Source of the DNA: Nostoc flagelliforme FACHB-838 | GTDB lineage: Bacteria; Cyanobacteriota; Cyanobacteriia; Cyanobacteriales; Nostocaceae | DNA: 64,000 nt | Assembly: GCF_014698065.1 (NCBI RefSeq) | Contig: NZ_JACJSI010000015.1 | Span: forward strand, 51,465 to 115,464 | Direction of reading: 5' to 3' | Part shown: piece by piece, positions 54,482 through 63,565 of the stretch | Layout of the letters: the number at the start of each line of letters is the position of its first letter | Position numbering within the stretch: the first letter of the stretch is position 1 | Made by a program: the position numbers and the translations under genes | Notes under the pieces: model-generated | Database searches by the model: none | The model's input: the letters and a program-made list of their open reading frames with translations, nothing else | What the model was told of the DNA's origin: nothing

Positions 54482-57400
54482 TTAACTCAGCCCCAACTGT
54501 TGCTTTAAGGCTTCTGCCACATTCCTCGCTGTATCCAGCCCTTTCACATCATCCCATTTTGTCTTTTCATCCCAGCGGATATCTCTAAAATCTTTACCGC
54601 TGAAGTAGTCGCTGCTGAGGTCTGCGCCGCTGAGGTTTGCGCCGCTGAGGTTTGCGCCGCTGAGGTCTGCGCTGCTGAGGTATGCGCCGCTGAGGTCTGC
54701 GCCGCTGAGGTTTGCGCTGCTGAGGTATGCGTCGTTGAGGTTTGCGTCGCTGAGGTTTGCGTCGCTGAGGTTTGCGTCGCTGAGGTTTGCGCCGCTGAGG
54801 TTTGCGCCGCTGAGGTTTGTGCCGCTGAGGTCTGCGCTGCTGAGGTTTGCGCCGATGAGGTCTGCGCCCCTGAGGTCTGCGCCGATGAGGTTTGCGCTGC
54901 CGAGGTCTGCCCTGCTGAGGTTTGCGCCCCTAAGGTCTGCGCCCCTGAGGTTTGCGCCCCTAAGGTCTGCGGCGATGAGGTCTGCGGCGATGAGGTTTGC
55001 GCTGCTGAAGTTTGCGCCGCTGAGGTTTGCGCCGCTGAGGTTTGCGCCGCTGAGGTTTGCGCCGCTGAGGTTTGCCCTGCTGAGGTTTGCCCTGCTGAGG
55101 TTTGCCCTGCTGAGGTTTGCGCCGCTGAGGTCTGCGCCACTGAGGTGTGCGCCCCTAAGGTCTGCGCCCCTGAGGAATTGCCCAACTACACTATTGAAAG
55201 TTTGAAACTGAAAGCAATCACTGTAATTAATGATGCGAAGCAGTTGGGTTGTCCAAGAATTTTCTTCTGGTTGACCAGATGGATAGAAGATAATTTGCTT
55301 TTTGAGATCATCTCGCTCTTGAGCATAGCGGTGCAACTCCAAAAGCAAAATCATCACATTCAAGCCTGCGTAAATATCTACCTGACGCTGACCTAGCCCT
55401 TGAATTCCATACTTTTGCAACTGTCGCAGCTTTTTCTGGGGTAAAGTCTCTTCAGCAGAGTCAATAAATTTCCCCTTACACCAGTTAACGTAAAACTTTT
55501 CTAAGCGTTTAAATAACTGCTCCCAACGGAAATCTTGATTTTCAGTCAGCAAACCCATCAAATATTCCACAATTTCTCGTGTGAGTCTGCCAAAACCCAG
55601 CAAATCATAAATTTGCCAATTCATTTGGGCTTCGGAAATAACTAATTGTCTTCCATCTTCTGCTTCGTAATATTGTGTCCAAGCTTTCAGGCGTACTTTC
55701 AAACGTTCAGCAAAGAGAAATTCGCCAAAACTCTTATGAAAAAACTCAACTCCACCCTCTTGTTTATCAGCAGGACGAATGTAAAAAGCAGCTAAAGCTG
55801 TTTTGAGAGCTTCGTTACCCAGTTTTTCTTTAGCTTTTTCAATTAAGGCTTTTGCAGCTTCATCGTCTTGTAAACGTGCTTCTAACATTGACATAGAAGC
55901 AAATTCGCCTCCCAACTGCACAACGCAAACAGCCGCTTCTGTGAGAATACGTTTTAAATCTTCGGGTTTCTGTTGAGTTATATCAGGATTTAAATCAACG
56001 AATTCAGTCCCATTTTGTTGAGAAACCTTTACTTCGGAACGCTGTTTTGTCAGTACCCAGTTTAAAGACTCCTGATAAATTACAATCTTGGCTGTGCTAT
56101 GGCTTGCTTGCTCTAATTTATCAATTGCCAATTTTCCATCTCGATACATTGCCGCTAACAAATAAAGTAAGAGCGGCTCTTGGGCTAATTTTTTCACCTC
56201 AGACGGACATTTATCACCTTGTAAAAACTGCCCAAAAGCTGCGGTTTTTTCTTTATTAGCTGGTAGCTGTTCCCATTTATCTAACCATTTTTGTTGCAGT
56301 TCTCTATCCATTTCGGCAATTTCCACCCGCTCTAAATTGCGAGGCAAGTGAGGGATACCTTGTAAAGACATCGACCTACCAGTGATCAACACTCGATGTC
56401 CCATGTCGCGGTAACTTTTACACTCCTCCTGAAATCCAGAGACTTGTTTGATAAATGCTTCTAGATTGAGGTTGGTTCTAGCCTCAATATGCAATTCATC
56501 AAACCCATCAAGGATAAACAAAACACGGGTGTTTTTATTCGTTAACCAGTTTTTATCATTTTGAATAAAATTAATTTTCAGTTCTGCTTCTAAAGTATTT
56601 TCTAAACGCGATTCAAAAGAGTCTAAATCCCGTAAACGAATCAAAATTGGTGTCCAAATAGGATGCAAATGCTGCCGTACCCAATCAGAAAACATTCGAC
56701 AGAAGACACTTTTACCCCGCCCCGGGCCTCCTTGAACAAACATCACTTGTTCTAGGTTATTTGGATTTAGCAGATTTTCTTTAGCCCATGTTTCTAAATA
56801 TAAGGAGTCTACTTTTTCATCTATTTCCCCATTTTTATCTACAAGTTTGGCTTTTAAAGGTACGTAAATATCTTTAAATGAAAAACTCTCATCAAAAACT
56901 ACTTCTAAAGGTTTGCTAGCAATATGAGCTTTTAGGTATTCATCAATACTAGAAAACTTCTGTTGTTCTTTCTGCCATTCACCAAAGGAAGGTTGAATTA
57001 TATTTTTGATAGCATCGCCTGATTCTATCCAGGCTTTAATTATGTAGCGGTGAGTATTCCAAGCTACTCGTTGCGTCAAAATATTAGCATGAGCATTGGG
57101 GATGTTTGCTGCTGCTAACCGCGCTAATAAAACTTGATTAAATGCTTTAGCTAATTCTGATTCGTGGAAACAGGCTATAGCATTGCTAGCACTTTGATAA
57201 TCTAATTCAATATCATTGAGTTTTTGTAGTTGTTTAGTTAGTTCTTTATTAATATTGGGGTCAGCATCCCATTTAATAGATGGGTATAAAGATAAAATTT
57301 CATTGACACTTTCTAAATAAGCAGCTTGACTAACAATAAATACACAGTCTTCTAGGGAAGGATCTTGTTTTGTTATATCGCGGGAAAACTTCAGCAAGGC

Positions 57401-57646
57401 TATTCCCAGCGGTACGAATGGCAAACCCGCACCCACTACCTGCGATAAAGGTGAACACAACACATCTAGCAGTGAAGATGAGTTTTGTAAGAGAGGTTTC
57501 AATGGTTCTAGGCTGGCACCTTGTTCTTTAAAGGTGTTTGCAGCTTCTAAAATTGCTTTGCCAGTCTCAACTGTGGTGGTTAAAGTCTCTCCGACTGAGA
57601 AGGATTGCCGAAACTTCTGCCAGGTTTGCGATAAACACTTGTTCAT
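54482..57646 (-). CDS. NACHT NTPase with C-terminal pentapeptide repeats
   Basis: 1054 residues. Residues 1-270 form a helical N-terminal region without a recognised effector. The NACHT domain has Walker A GGPGRGKS (about 303-310), Walker B RVLFILDGFDELHIE (about 370-384, with the NACHT-type extra acidic residues) and VLITGRS, followed by winged-helix/arm regions including FFHKSFGEFLFAERLK. A linker (QVDIYAGLNVMILLLELHRYAQERDDLKKQIIFYPSGQ) leads to about 35 pentapeptide repeats of ANLSG/ADLRG type (about 825-1000) and the tail WDDVKGLDTARNVAEALKQQLGLS. STAND/NACHT proteins act as signal-triggered oligomeric switches, and bacterial bNACHT members defend against phage. A sensing role for the pentapeptide solenoid is inference. 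Confidence 0.85.
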   Translation of the reverse strand: MNKCLSQTWQKFRQSFSVGETLTTTVETGKAILEAANTFKEQGASLEPLKPLLQNSSSLLDVLCSPLSQVVGAGLPFVPLGIALLKFSRDITKQDPSLEDCVFIVSQAAYLESVNEILSLYPSIKWDADPNINKELTKQLQKLNDIELDYQSASNAIACFHESELAKAFNQVLLARLAAANIPNAHANILTQRVAWNTHRYIIKAWIESGDAIKNIIQPSFGEWQKEQQKFSSIDEYLKAHIASKPLEVVFDESFSFKDIYVPLKAKLVDKNGEIDEKVDSLYLETWAKENLLNPNNLEQVMFVQGGPGRGKSVFCRMFSDWVRQHLHPIWTPILIRLRDLDSFESRLENTLEAELKINFIQNDKNWLTNKNTRVLFILDGFDELHIEARTNLNLEAFIKQVSGFQEECKSYRDMGHRVLITGRSMSLQGIPHLPRNLERVEIAEMDRELQQKWLDKWEQLPANKEKTAAFGQFLQGDKCPSEVKKLAQEPLLLYLLAAMYRDGKLAIDKLEQASHSTAKIVIYQESLNWVLTKQRSEVKVSQQNGTEFVDLNPDITQQKPEDLKRILTEAAVCVVQLGGEFASMSMLEARLQDDEAAKALIEKAKEKLGNEALKTALAAFYIRPADKQEGGVEFFHKSFGEFLFAERLKVRLKAWTQYYEAEDGRQLVISEAQMNWQIYDLLGFGRLTREIVEYLMGLLTENQDFRWEQLFKRLEKFYVNWCKGKFIDSAEETLPQKKLRQLQKYGIQGLGQRQVDIYAGLNVMILLLELHRYAQERDDLKKQIIFYPSGQPEENSWTTQLLRIINYSDCFQFQTFNSVVGQFLRGADLRGAHLSGADLSGANLSRANLSRANLSRANLSGANLSGANLSGANLSGANFSSANLIAADLIAADLRGANLRGADLRGANLSRADLGSANLIGADLRGADLIGANLSSADLSGTNLSGANLSGANLSDANLSDANLSDANLNDAYLSSANLSGADLSGAYLSSADLSGANLSGANLSGADLSSDYFSGKDFRDIRWDEKTKWDDVKGLDTARNVAEALKQQLGLS

Positions 57647-57806
57647 TCGCTTAGACTCGTGTAATTACTGGTTATTTAGAGTCTAGTGTAAAATTTGGGG
57701 TTGATGGGATGTATTAAGAATAACGAACCGCAGAGGCGCAGAGGACACGGAGGAAGAGAAAAGGCGATCGCACCGTGCCAATAATTAAACTTTTGCTGTT
57801 TCTGAG

Positions 57807-57826
57807 TTCATCATTCAAGCTGAGAT
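57807..57826 (+). repeat. Leader motif of 21-bp array 2
   Basis: TTCATCATTCAAGCTGAGAT, the counterpart of the sequence at 53898-53920, ends 19 bases before array 2. Confidence 0.55.
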
Positions 57827-57845
57827 ACTCATAGATAGAGTTCAG

Positions 57846-58055
57846 AACTCAAAAAGTCGTGTTCGGAACTCGGAAAGTCGTGTTCGGAACTCGGAAAGTC
57901 GTGTTCGGAACTTGGAAAGTCGTGTTCAGAACTCGGAAAGTCATGTTCGAAACTCGGAAGTTGGTGTTCGGAACTCGGAAGTTGGTGTTCAGAACCCGGA
58001 AGCTGGTGTTCAGAACTCGAAAAGTCGTGTTCAAAACTGGAAAGTTGGTGTTCAA
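57846..58055 (+). repeat. Array 2: ten 21-bp tandem repeats
   Basis: Ten contiguous 21-bp units. Early units read AACTCGGAAAGTCGTGTTC and later ones AACTCGGAAGTTGGTGTTC, each plus two variable bases. It has the same unit length, register and orientation as array 1. It starts about 200 bp upstream of the NACHT gene start and ends 42 bp past the stop of the paralogous pentapeptide gene. Confidence 0.9.
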
Positions 58056-58097
58056 AGCTTGGTTTTACCTTCCCTTTTGTCTCCTTGTCCCCTCATC

Positions 58098-59867
58098 TCA
58101 ATTCAATCCCAATTCTTCTTTCAACGCCTCCGGCATATTAACTGCTGTCTCTAATCCTCGCACATCTTCCCACTGCTGCTTTTTACCCCAGGTCATTTTT
58201 TCCATATTGGCGTCGCTGAGGTCAGCACCACCCAGAATGGCGTAACTTAGGTTGCTATGGCTGAGATCCGCACCATTGAGGATAGCACCACTGAGGTTAC
58301 TGCCACTCAGGTTAGCACTGTTAAGGTTGGCATAACTGAAGTCTGTACCGAAAAGAATAGCGTCGGTGAGGTCGGCACCACTGAGGTCGGCTTCGTTGAG
58401 AATCACGCCACTGAGGTCGGCTTCGTTGAGAATTACCCGACTCAGGTCTACACCGCTGAGGTCGGCGCCTAAAAACATTGCACCGTTAAGTCTGGCATTG
58501 TTAAGTTTGGCACCATTAAGTTTGGCATAGCTGAGGTCTGCGGCAACAAGCATGGCATCACTGAGGTTGGTACTAAAAAGAATTGTGTCACTAAGGTTAG
58601 TACCGTTGAGGATGGCATGACTCAAATCAGCACCACTAATGTCGGCACGACAGAGGTCAGCATGATTAAGATTAGCGCTGCGGAGGTTGGCTTCACTCAG
58701 ATTCGCACCGAAAAGGATGGCATTACTTAAGTCAGCATGGCTGAGGTTGGTGCTGCTGAGGTCGGCGCGGTTGAGGTCGGCGTGGCTCAGGTCGGCGCGG
58801 CTGAGGTTGGTGCTGCTGAGGTCGGCGCGGTTGAGGTCGGCGCGGCTAAGGTTGGCACAACTAAGGTTGGCACCGCTGAGGTTGGTGCTGCTGAGGTCGG
58901 CGCGGCTGAGGTTGGCACCGCTGAGGTTGGCACCGCTGAGGTTGGCATCCCCCAGGTTGGCACCGCTAAGGTTAGCACCGCTGAAGTTGACACCAGTTAA
59001 GTTGGCATCGCCGAGATAAGCAAGGCTTAAGTTAGCACCGCTAAAGTCTGCTCCGGTGAGGTTGGCATCCCCCAGGTAAGCATTCTGAAAGTTGCCCCTT
59101 TTGAGGAATTGTCCAACTATGCTGCTAAAGTTGCCAATTTCCAGTGCATCACTATAGTTGATGATCCGCAGTAATTGGGATGTGAAAAAATTGTCTGTGT
59201 CTGGTTGGGCAGATGGATAAAAGGTGATTTTTTGTTTGAGTTCATCTTGCCCTTGAGCGTAGCGGTGTAACTCTAACAGTAAAATTAGTACGTTTAAACC
59301 TGTATATATGTCTACTTGTCTTAACCCGATCGCAATATTTTCTGCTGCTAGCTTTAATCTGGTTTTCTGAGGCAAGTTATCATCTGGTGTTCCATCGATA
59401 AATTCTCCCTGACACCAGCGACGATAAAAATCTTCTAGCCGCCAGAAAAGCAGTTCTAGGTGAATTTTCTTATTTGTCACAACCAATTCTATTAATTGGT
59501 TGACTATTTCTGGTTTCAGGGCACTATTACCTAATAAATCGTAAATCTCTTCATGCATCTGGCGATCGCATATTTTAAAGCAAAACCCAGAAGCGACAAT
59601 GCCCGATGTCTGATTGTCTATCTTAGAAGTCAAACCGTTGACTGGTATTGTCCATTTTTCTAAGCTTTTTTGCAGTGTTGGCGAGTATAAATACTCCTGC
59701 AAATTATCTTGAGCAAATTTAACACTTTTGTCTGCTTCTTTAATACTTTTTCCTAAAGGTAAAACTGCTTCAGTTTCTAGCGATGTGGTCTTTGGCATCT
59801 CTTGCAACCTCGTACCCCTCACATAATTTCTCAGCAGCAGCCAGACTTGAGATAAATATGTTGACAT
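58098..59867 (-). CDS. Pentapeptide-repeat protein, NTPase-less paralogue of the NACHT gene
   Basis: 589 residues. The start MSTYLSQVWLLLRNYV resembles MNKCLSQTWQKFRQSF of the adjacent NACHT protein. After about 110 unrelated residues the homology resumes with EEIYDLLGNSALKPEIVNQL, FWRLEDFYRRWCQGEFIDG, QVDIYTGLNVLILLLELHRYAQGQDELKQKITFYPS and QLLRIINYSDALE. Then follow about 60 pentapeptides (about 258-560) and the tail WEDVRGLETAVNMPEALKEELGLN, parallel to its neighbour. The whole NACHT core is missing, yet the frame is open and the repeats intact. It may modulate or cap the NACHT protein, or be a decaying duplicate. Confidence 0.8.
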   Translation of the reverse strand: MSTYLSQVWLLLRNYVRGTRLQEMPKTTSLETEAVLPLGKSIKEADKSVKFAQDNLQEYLYSPTLQKSLEKWTIPVNGLTSKIDNQTSGIVASGFCFKICDRQMHEEIYDLLGNSALKPEIVNQLIELVVTNKKIHLELLFWRLEDFYRRWCQGEFIDGTPDDNLPQKTRLKLAAENIAIGLRQVDIYTGLNVLILLLELHRYAQGQDELKQKITFYPSAQPDTDNFFTSQLLRIINYSDALEIGNFSSIVGQFLKRGNFQNAYLGDANLTGADFSGANLSLAYLGDANLTGVNFSGANLSGANLGDANLSGANLSGANLSRADLSSTNLSGANLSCANLSRADLNRADLSSTNLSRADLSHADLNRADLSSTNLSHADLSNAILFGANLSEANLRSANLNHADLCRADISGADLSHAILNGTNLSDTILFSTNLSDAMLVAADLSYAKLNGAKLNNARLNGAMFLGADLSGVDLSRVILNEADLSGVILNEADLSGADLTDAILFGTDFSYANLNSANLSGSNLSGAILNGADLSHSNLSYAILGGADLSDANMEKMTWGKKQQWEDVRGLETAVNMPEALKEELGLN

Positions 59868-60370
59868 TTTTGTGTCCGTTGTTACATTTAAGTTACTGTT
59901 TTTGATAATCCTGAATTAAAAGTTTTTCTATGCTAGTTTGCTTCTCATTGACAGAAATCAATAGTATAAATAAATACTATGGTAAAAAAATCATGAGTTG
60001 ACGATGTCTACACCGGACTACTTCAGTGAATTTACCAACAGCGTTCCGAAAAGGCGGCTTCTCATAATGTAGATAAAGTGTTAACTGAAAAATTATCTTA
60101 AAAATAAATTAATTTCCATACCTTGGCTAATTTGTTATACTTTTTTTCCCATAAATTTCCTAGTCTGATGTAAAAATAATACTTACTGTTTCTTGGAGAC
60201 ACAATTGTTAGGAAAAATCCTACACTAAAACAACACAATAAAGCTAGTAAATGGCAACTAAATTGAAGCCAAAGTTTGCTGCTTAATATAACGCAACTGA
60301 GAAAATCGGCAGAGTGCAGGCTATATAGCTTTGCAAAAGTTATAAATTTACTACGGGATAGTTATCGGGA
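59868..60370. other. AT-rich divergent intergenic region
   Basis: About 500 bp between the pentapeptide gene and the metalloprotease, transcribed away from each other. It must hold both promoters. I saw no repeat, hairpin or consensus box worth naming. Confidence 0.5.
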
Positions 60371-63300
60371 ATGGATGCGATGAACAGATTAACCTTTTAT
60401 ATAATTTTGTTACATGGTTTGTTTGTAGGAATAGCAACAGCTAGTGCCAAGTCACCGTCTGTTAACAAAGTTGATACATTGTCAGGCAACCATAGAGTTG
60501 TAGAAGCTGTGGTGACAGCTAAAAGTGGAGAGAAATCCAATAGTCAGTTAAAAACAGAATCTTTTGCAACTAAAATCTCAGCCTTATCGCCAAATAATAT
60601 CAATATTTCTGATAAACAGAGGCTACCGTCAGGGCAAGTTTGGGTAGTTAACCAAAATAAATCCGCACAGCCTCAACCGTTTACGTGGGTAGTCAAAGAC
60701 CTGAAAAAAGCAGCACAGCAACCATTTTTACAAGTTGCCAAACCTCCAGAAAAACCAAATACAAAGCCTAGTCCTAGCGCTAAACCAGCAGCCAAGGATG
60801 ATTTGGAACCATTTAATGAAGTAATTAAAGACACCCAAAAGTCAGGGGGATTGTTTACCCTTTATCGCAATAAAGAAAAGAATAAGATTTATCTAGAAAT
60901 TAAGCCAGAACAACTTAATAAAAATTACCTAGCTACGGCAACCCTAGAATCGGGCATTGGCGAACGGGGTATTTACAGTGGTATGCCGCTGCAAGATTTT
61001 TTGTTTTATTTCCAACGGGTGGATGATAAATTAAACTTTGTGATCCGCAATGTGAATTTTCGCACTCGTGAGGGAGATCCACAGGTGCGATCGCTAGCGC
61101 GGTCTTTTAGTGATTCTGTTCTCTATAGCATTTCCATTAAAAGCATTCATCCAGAACGCAAAACTCTTCTCATTGACTTGGGAGATTTGTTACTCACAGA
61201 CTTAGCTGGATTATCTGTAAGTTTAGGAGTACCGGGAAGTACAGATCAATCTTATTTTGGTACTGCTAAAGCTTTTCCCCAAAACTTAGAAATCGAATCA
61301 GTTTTAAATTTCTCTGGTGGGGTTGACCGCAATAGTGAAGTGGCAAGCTTTGCTTCGCTAGCTGACAACCGTGGCTTTACCCTGCGCGTCCACTATAGTC
61401 TCTCCCAACTACCCGATCAAGATTATCGACCTCGCATTGCTGACGATCGCATCGGCTATTTCATCACCGCCTATCAAGATTTATCCAAAGACGATCGCGG
61501 CGATTCTTTTGTCCGCTACATCAATCGCTGGCATTTAGAAAAACAAGACCCGAAAGCAATAATTTCTCACCCCAAAAAACCGATTGTCTTCTGGATTGAT
61601 AACGCTGTGCCTTTAGAGTACCGCGATGCGATGAAAGAAGGCATCCTGATGTGGAACAAAGCCTTTCTTAAGGCGGGATTTAAGGATGCAATTGAAGTCC
61701 GCCAAATGCCCGATGATGCCACATGGGACCCAGCAGATATTCGTTACAACACAGTTCGCTGGATTAATACAGTAGATGGATACTTTGCAATGGGGCCATC
61801 CCGCGTTAACCCATTAACAGGGGAAATTTTGGATGCAGACATTCTCGTAGATGCCAGCTTTGTAAGGGTACTCAAAAGTGAGTATCGTAAAATCGTTCAA
61901 CCCAGCCAAACAGAAAATCGCACCACTTTATCAGCGTTGATGCAAAATCGTCTACTTTGCGCTAATGGTTTAGATGCTAAAAACAGTGGTGTGCCCCAGC
62001 AAATGCAAGGGAAACAGGGGTTGTTGAGTCGTTTGTCAAAAATGGCAGGCGAGTACGATTTATGCTATGGCATGGAAGCTGCTAACCAGTTTGCCGTTGG
62101 TTCACTAGCGATGTCACTGCTGCCAGAGACTATGGCCACTCCAGACCAGGTAAAAGAATATATCAATCAATATTTACGTTTAATCATCGCTCACGAAGTT
62201 GGGCATACTCTTGGTTTACGTCATAATTTCCGTGGTAGTACACTGTTAGCACCGCAGGAGATGAATAATACAGAAATTACCAAAGCTAAAGGTCTGACAA
62301 CTTCTGTAATGGATTATATTCCCCCAAATATCGCTCCTCAGGGTACAAAACAGGGAGATTATTTTCCTAGCATGGTAGGGCCTTATGATGAATGGGCGAT
62401 TAAGTATGGCTACACACAAATTCAGACATCAACTCCCCTAGCAGAAAAGCCAATTTTAGAGGAAATTGCTGCACAATCCTATAAGCCAGAGTTGAGTTAT
62501 TCTACAGATGAAGATGTGTATGACCTTGACCCAACTGCTGATGCTTGGGATAACAGCGGCAATGTGCTGCTTTATTCTCAGTGGCAATTGAATAATTCGC
62601 GGGTGATGTGGGAACGTCTCGATAAACGTTTCCCAATGAATGGTGATAGTTACAGCGATGTGAGCGAACGTTTTAGTATGGTATTAGGTAACTATTTCCA
62701 GCAAATATATTACACCACAAAATACATCGGGGGACAGTCTTTCTATCGCATTCACCCTAACGAGCTCCCCTCCCAAAAAGTCTCTGGAGTCCGGCAAAAT
62801 CGATTACCATTTGAAGCAGTACCAGTTGAAGAACAACGGCAGGCTTTAGAGACGCTACAAAAATATGTGTTTGCAGAAGATGCCCTGAAGTTTTCACCAG
62901 AACTACTGAATAAGTTAGCACCTTCCCGTTGGCGGCATTGGGGTAGTTATCCGCGAGTTGGTCGTTTGGATTTTCCAATTCATGACTTGGTGCTACTCAT
63001 GCAGAGTTCTGTGTTGCGAGATTTACTCTCAGGCGATCGCCTCTCTCGCCTCAAAGATATCGAACTCAAAACTAGCGAGGGAAAAGCACTGTCTCTACCG
63101 GAACTATTTGACACTTTACAATCAGGTGTTTGGACGGAAGTAATCAAACCAAAAGATAAACCGATGAAAATCGCCAGTCTACGGCGAGGCTTGCAGCGCG
63201 AATATCTGGACATTTTGACTGGTATGGTATTGCGAAAAGAATATGTTCCCGAAGATGCTCGGACTTTAGCTTGGTATAAACTTAAACAGCTAGATGAGAA

Positions 63301-63403
63301 ACTCAAAGGGGTTAATTCCCAGGATCAATACACCAAAGCGCACTTACTAGAAACACGCGATCGCATTGAGAAAGTCTTAAACGCCCCGTTACAAGGGAAT
63401 TAA
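60371..63403 (+). CDS. Secreted zinc metalloprotease (DUF5117/DUF5118 type)
   Basis: 1010 residues. The N-terminus MNRLTFYIILLHGLFVGIATASA (from codon 4) is a signal peptide; ATG at 60371 or 60380 may be the true start. Residues about 80-145 are a Pro/Lys-rich linker. The middle region (ESGIGERGIYSGMPLQDFLFYFQRVDDKLNFVIRNVNFR) matches the DUF5117-type pro-domain. The zinc site HEVGHTLGLRH gives His608, His612 and His618 in metzincin style, with a following Met-turn-like SVMDYIPPN. Length and order are complete. Likely acts in the periplasm or outside the cell; substrate unknown. Confidence 0.88.
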   Translation: MDAMNRLTFYIILLHGLFVGIATASAKSPSVNKVDTLSGNHRVVEAVVTAKSGEKSNSQLKTESFATKISALSPNNINISDKQRLPSGQVWVVNQNKSAQPQPFTWVVKDLKKAAQQPFLQVAKPPEKPNTKPSPSAKPAAKDDLEPFNEVIKDTQKSGGLFTLYRNKEKNKIYLEIKPEQLNKNYLATATLESGIGERGIYSGMPLQDFLFYFQRVDDKLNFVIRNVNFRTREGDPQVRSLARSFSDSVLYSISIKSIHPERKTLLIDLGDLLLTDLAGLSVSLGVPGSTDQSYFGTAKAFPQNLEIESVLNFSGGVDRNSEVASFASLADNRGFTLRVHYSLSQLPDQDYRPRIADDRIGYFITAYQDLSKDDRGDSFVRYINRWHLEKQDPKAIISHPKKPIVFWIDNAVPLEYRDAMKEGILMWNKAFLKAGFKDAIEVRQMPDDATWDPADIRYNTVRWINTVDGYFAMGPSRVNPLTGEILDADILVDASFVRVLKSEYRKIVQPSQTENRTTLSALMQNRLLCANGLDAKNSGVPQQMQGKQGLLSRLSKMAGEYDLCYGMEAANQFAVGSLAMSLLPETMATPDQVKEYINQYLRLIIAHEVGHTLGLRHNFRGSTLLAPQEMNNTEITKAKGLTTSVMDYIPPNIAPQGTKQGDYFPSMVGPYDEWAIKYGYTQIQTSTPLAEKPILEEIAAQSYKPELSYSTDEDVYDLDPTADAWDNSGNVLLYSQWQLNNSRVMWERLDKRFPMNGDSYSDVSERFSMVLGNYFQQIYYTTKYIGGQSFYRIHPNELPSQKVSGVRQNRLPFEAVPVEEQRQALETLQKYVFAEDALKFSPELLNKLAPSRWRHWGSYPRVGRLDFPIHDLVLLMQSSVLRDLLSGDRLSRLKDIELKTSEGKALSLPELFDTLQSGVWTEVIKPKDKPMKIASLRRGLQREYLDILTGMVLRKEYVPEDARTLAWYKLKQLDEKLKGVNSQDQYTKAHLLETRDRIEKVLNAPLQGN

Positions 63404-63514
63404 AAAAGTTAGGGTTAGGAGTTAATAATAAAATTCCTAATTCTTATTCCCGCTCATGTTGGCAAAATATATTTAGAATGCTATAGACTTGTCCGAAATA
63501 TTAACTTAGGAAAA

Positions 63515-63555
63515 GAAAAATGGTAAAACGTTTAAGTAAGTGTCTACCATTTTTC
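63515..63555. repeat. Inverted repeat before the transposase gene
   Basis: GAAAAATGGTA (63515-63525) pairs with TACCATTTTTC (63545-63555) across 19 bases, 10 bp before the transposase ATG. It may lie in the left subterminal region of the insertion sequence and block read-in transcription. Confidence 0.5.
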
Positions 63556-63565
63556 TGTATTAGTT

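Noticed and set aside
54544..55205. Open frames on both strands within the pentapeptide region (AQTSA and RFASL repeats)
   Set aside because: Produced by the 15-bp periodicity of the pentapeptide codons. The frame giving ANLSG repeats joins the NACHT domain and is the real one. The same applies to 58257-59019.
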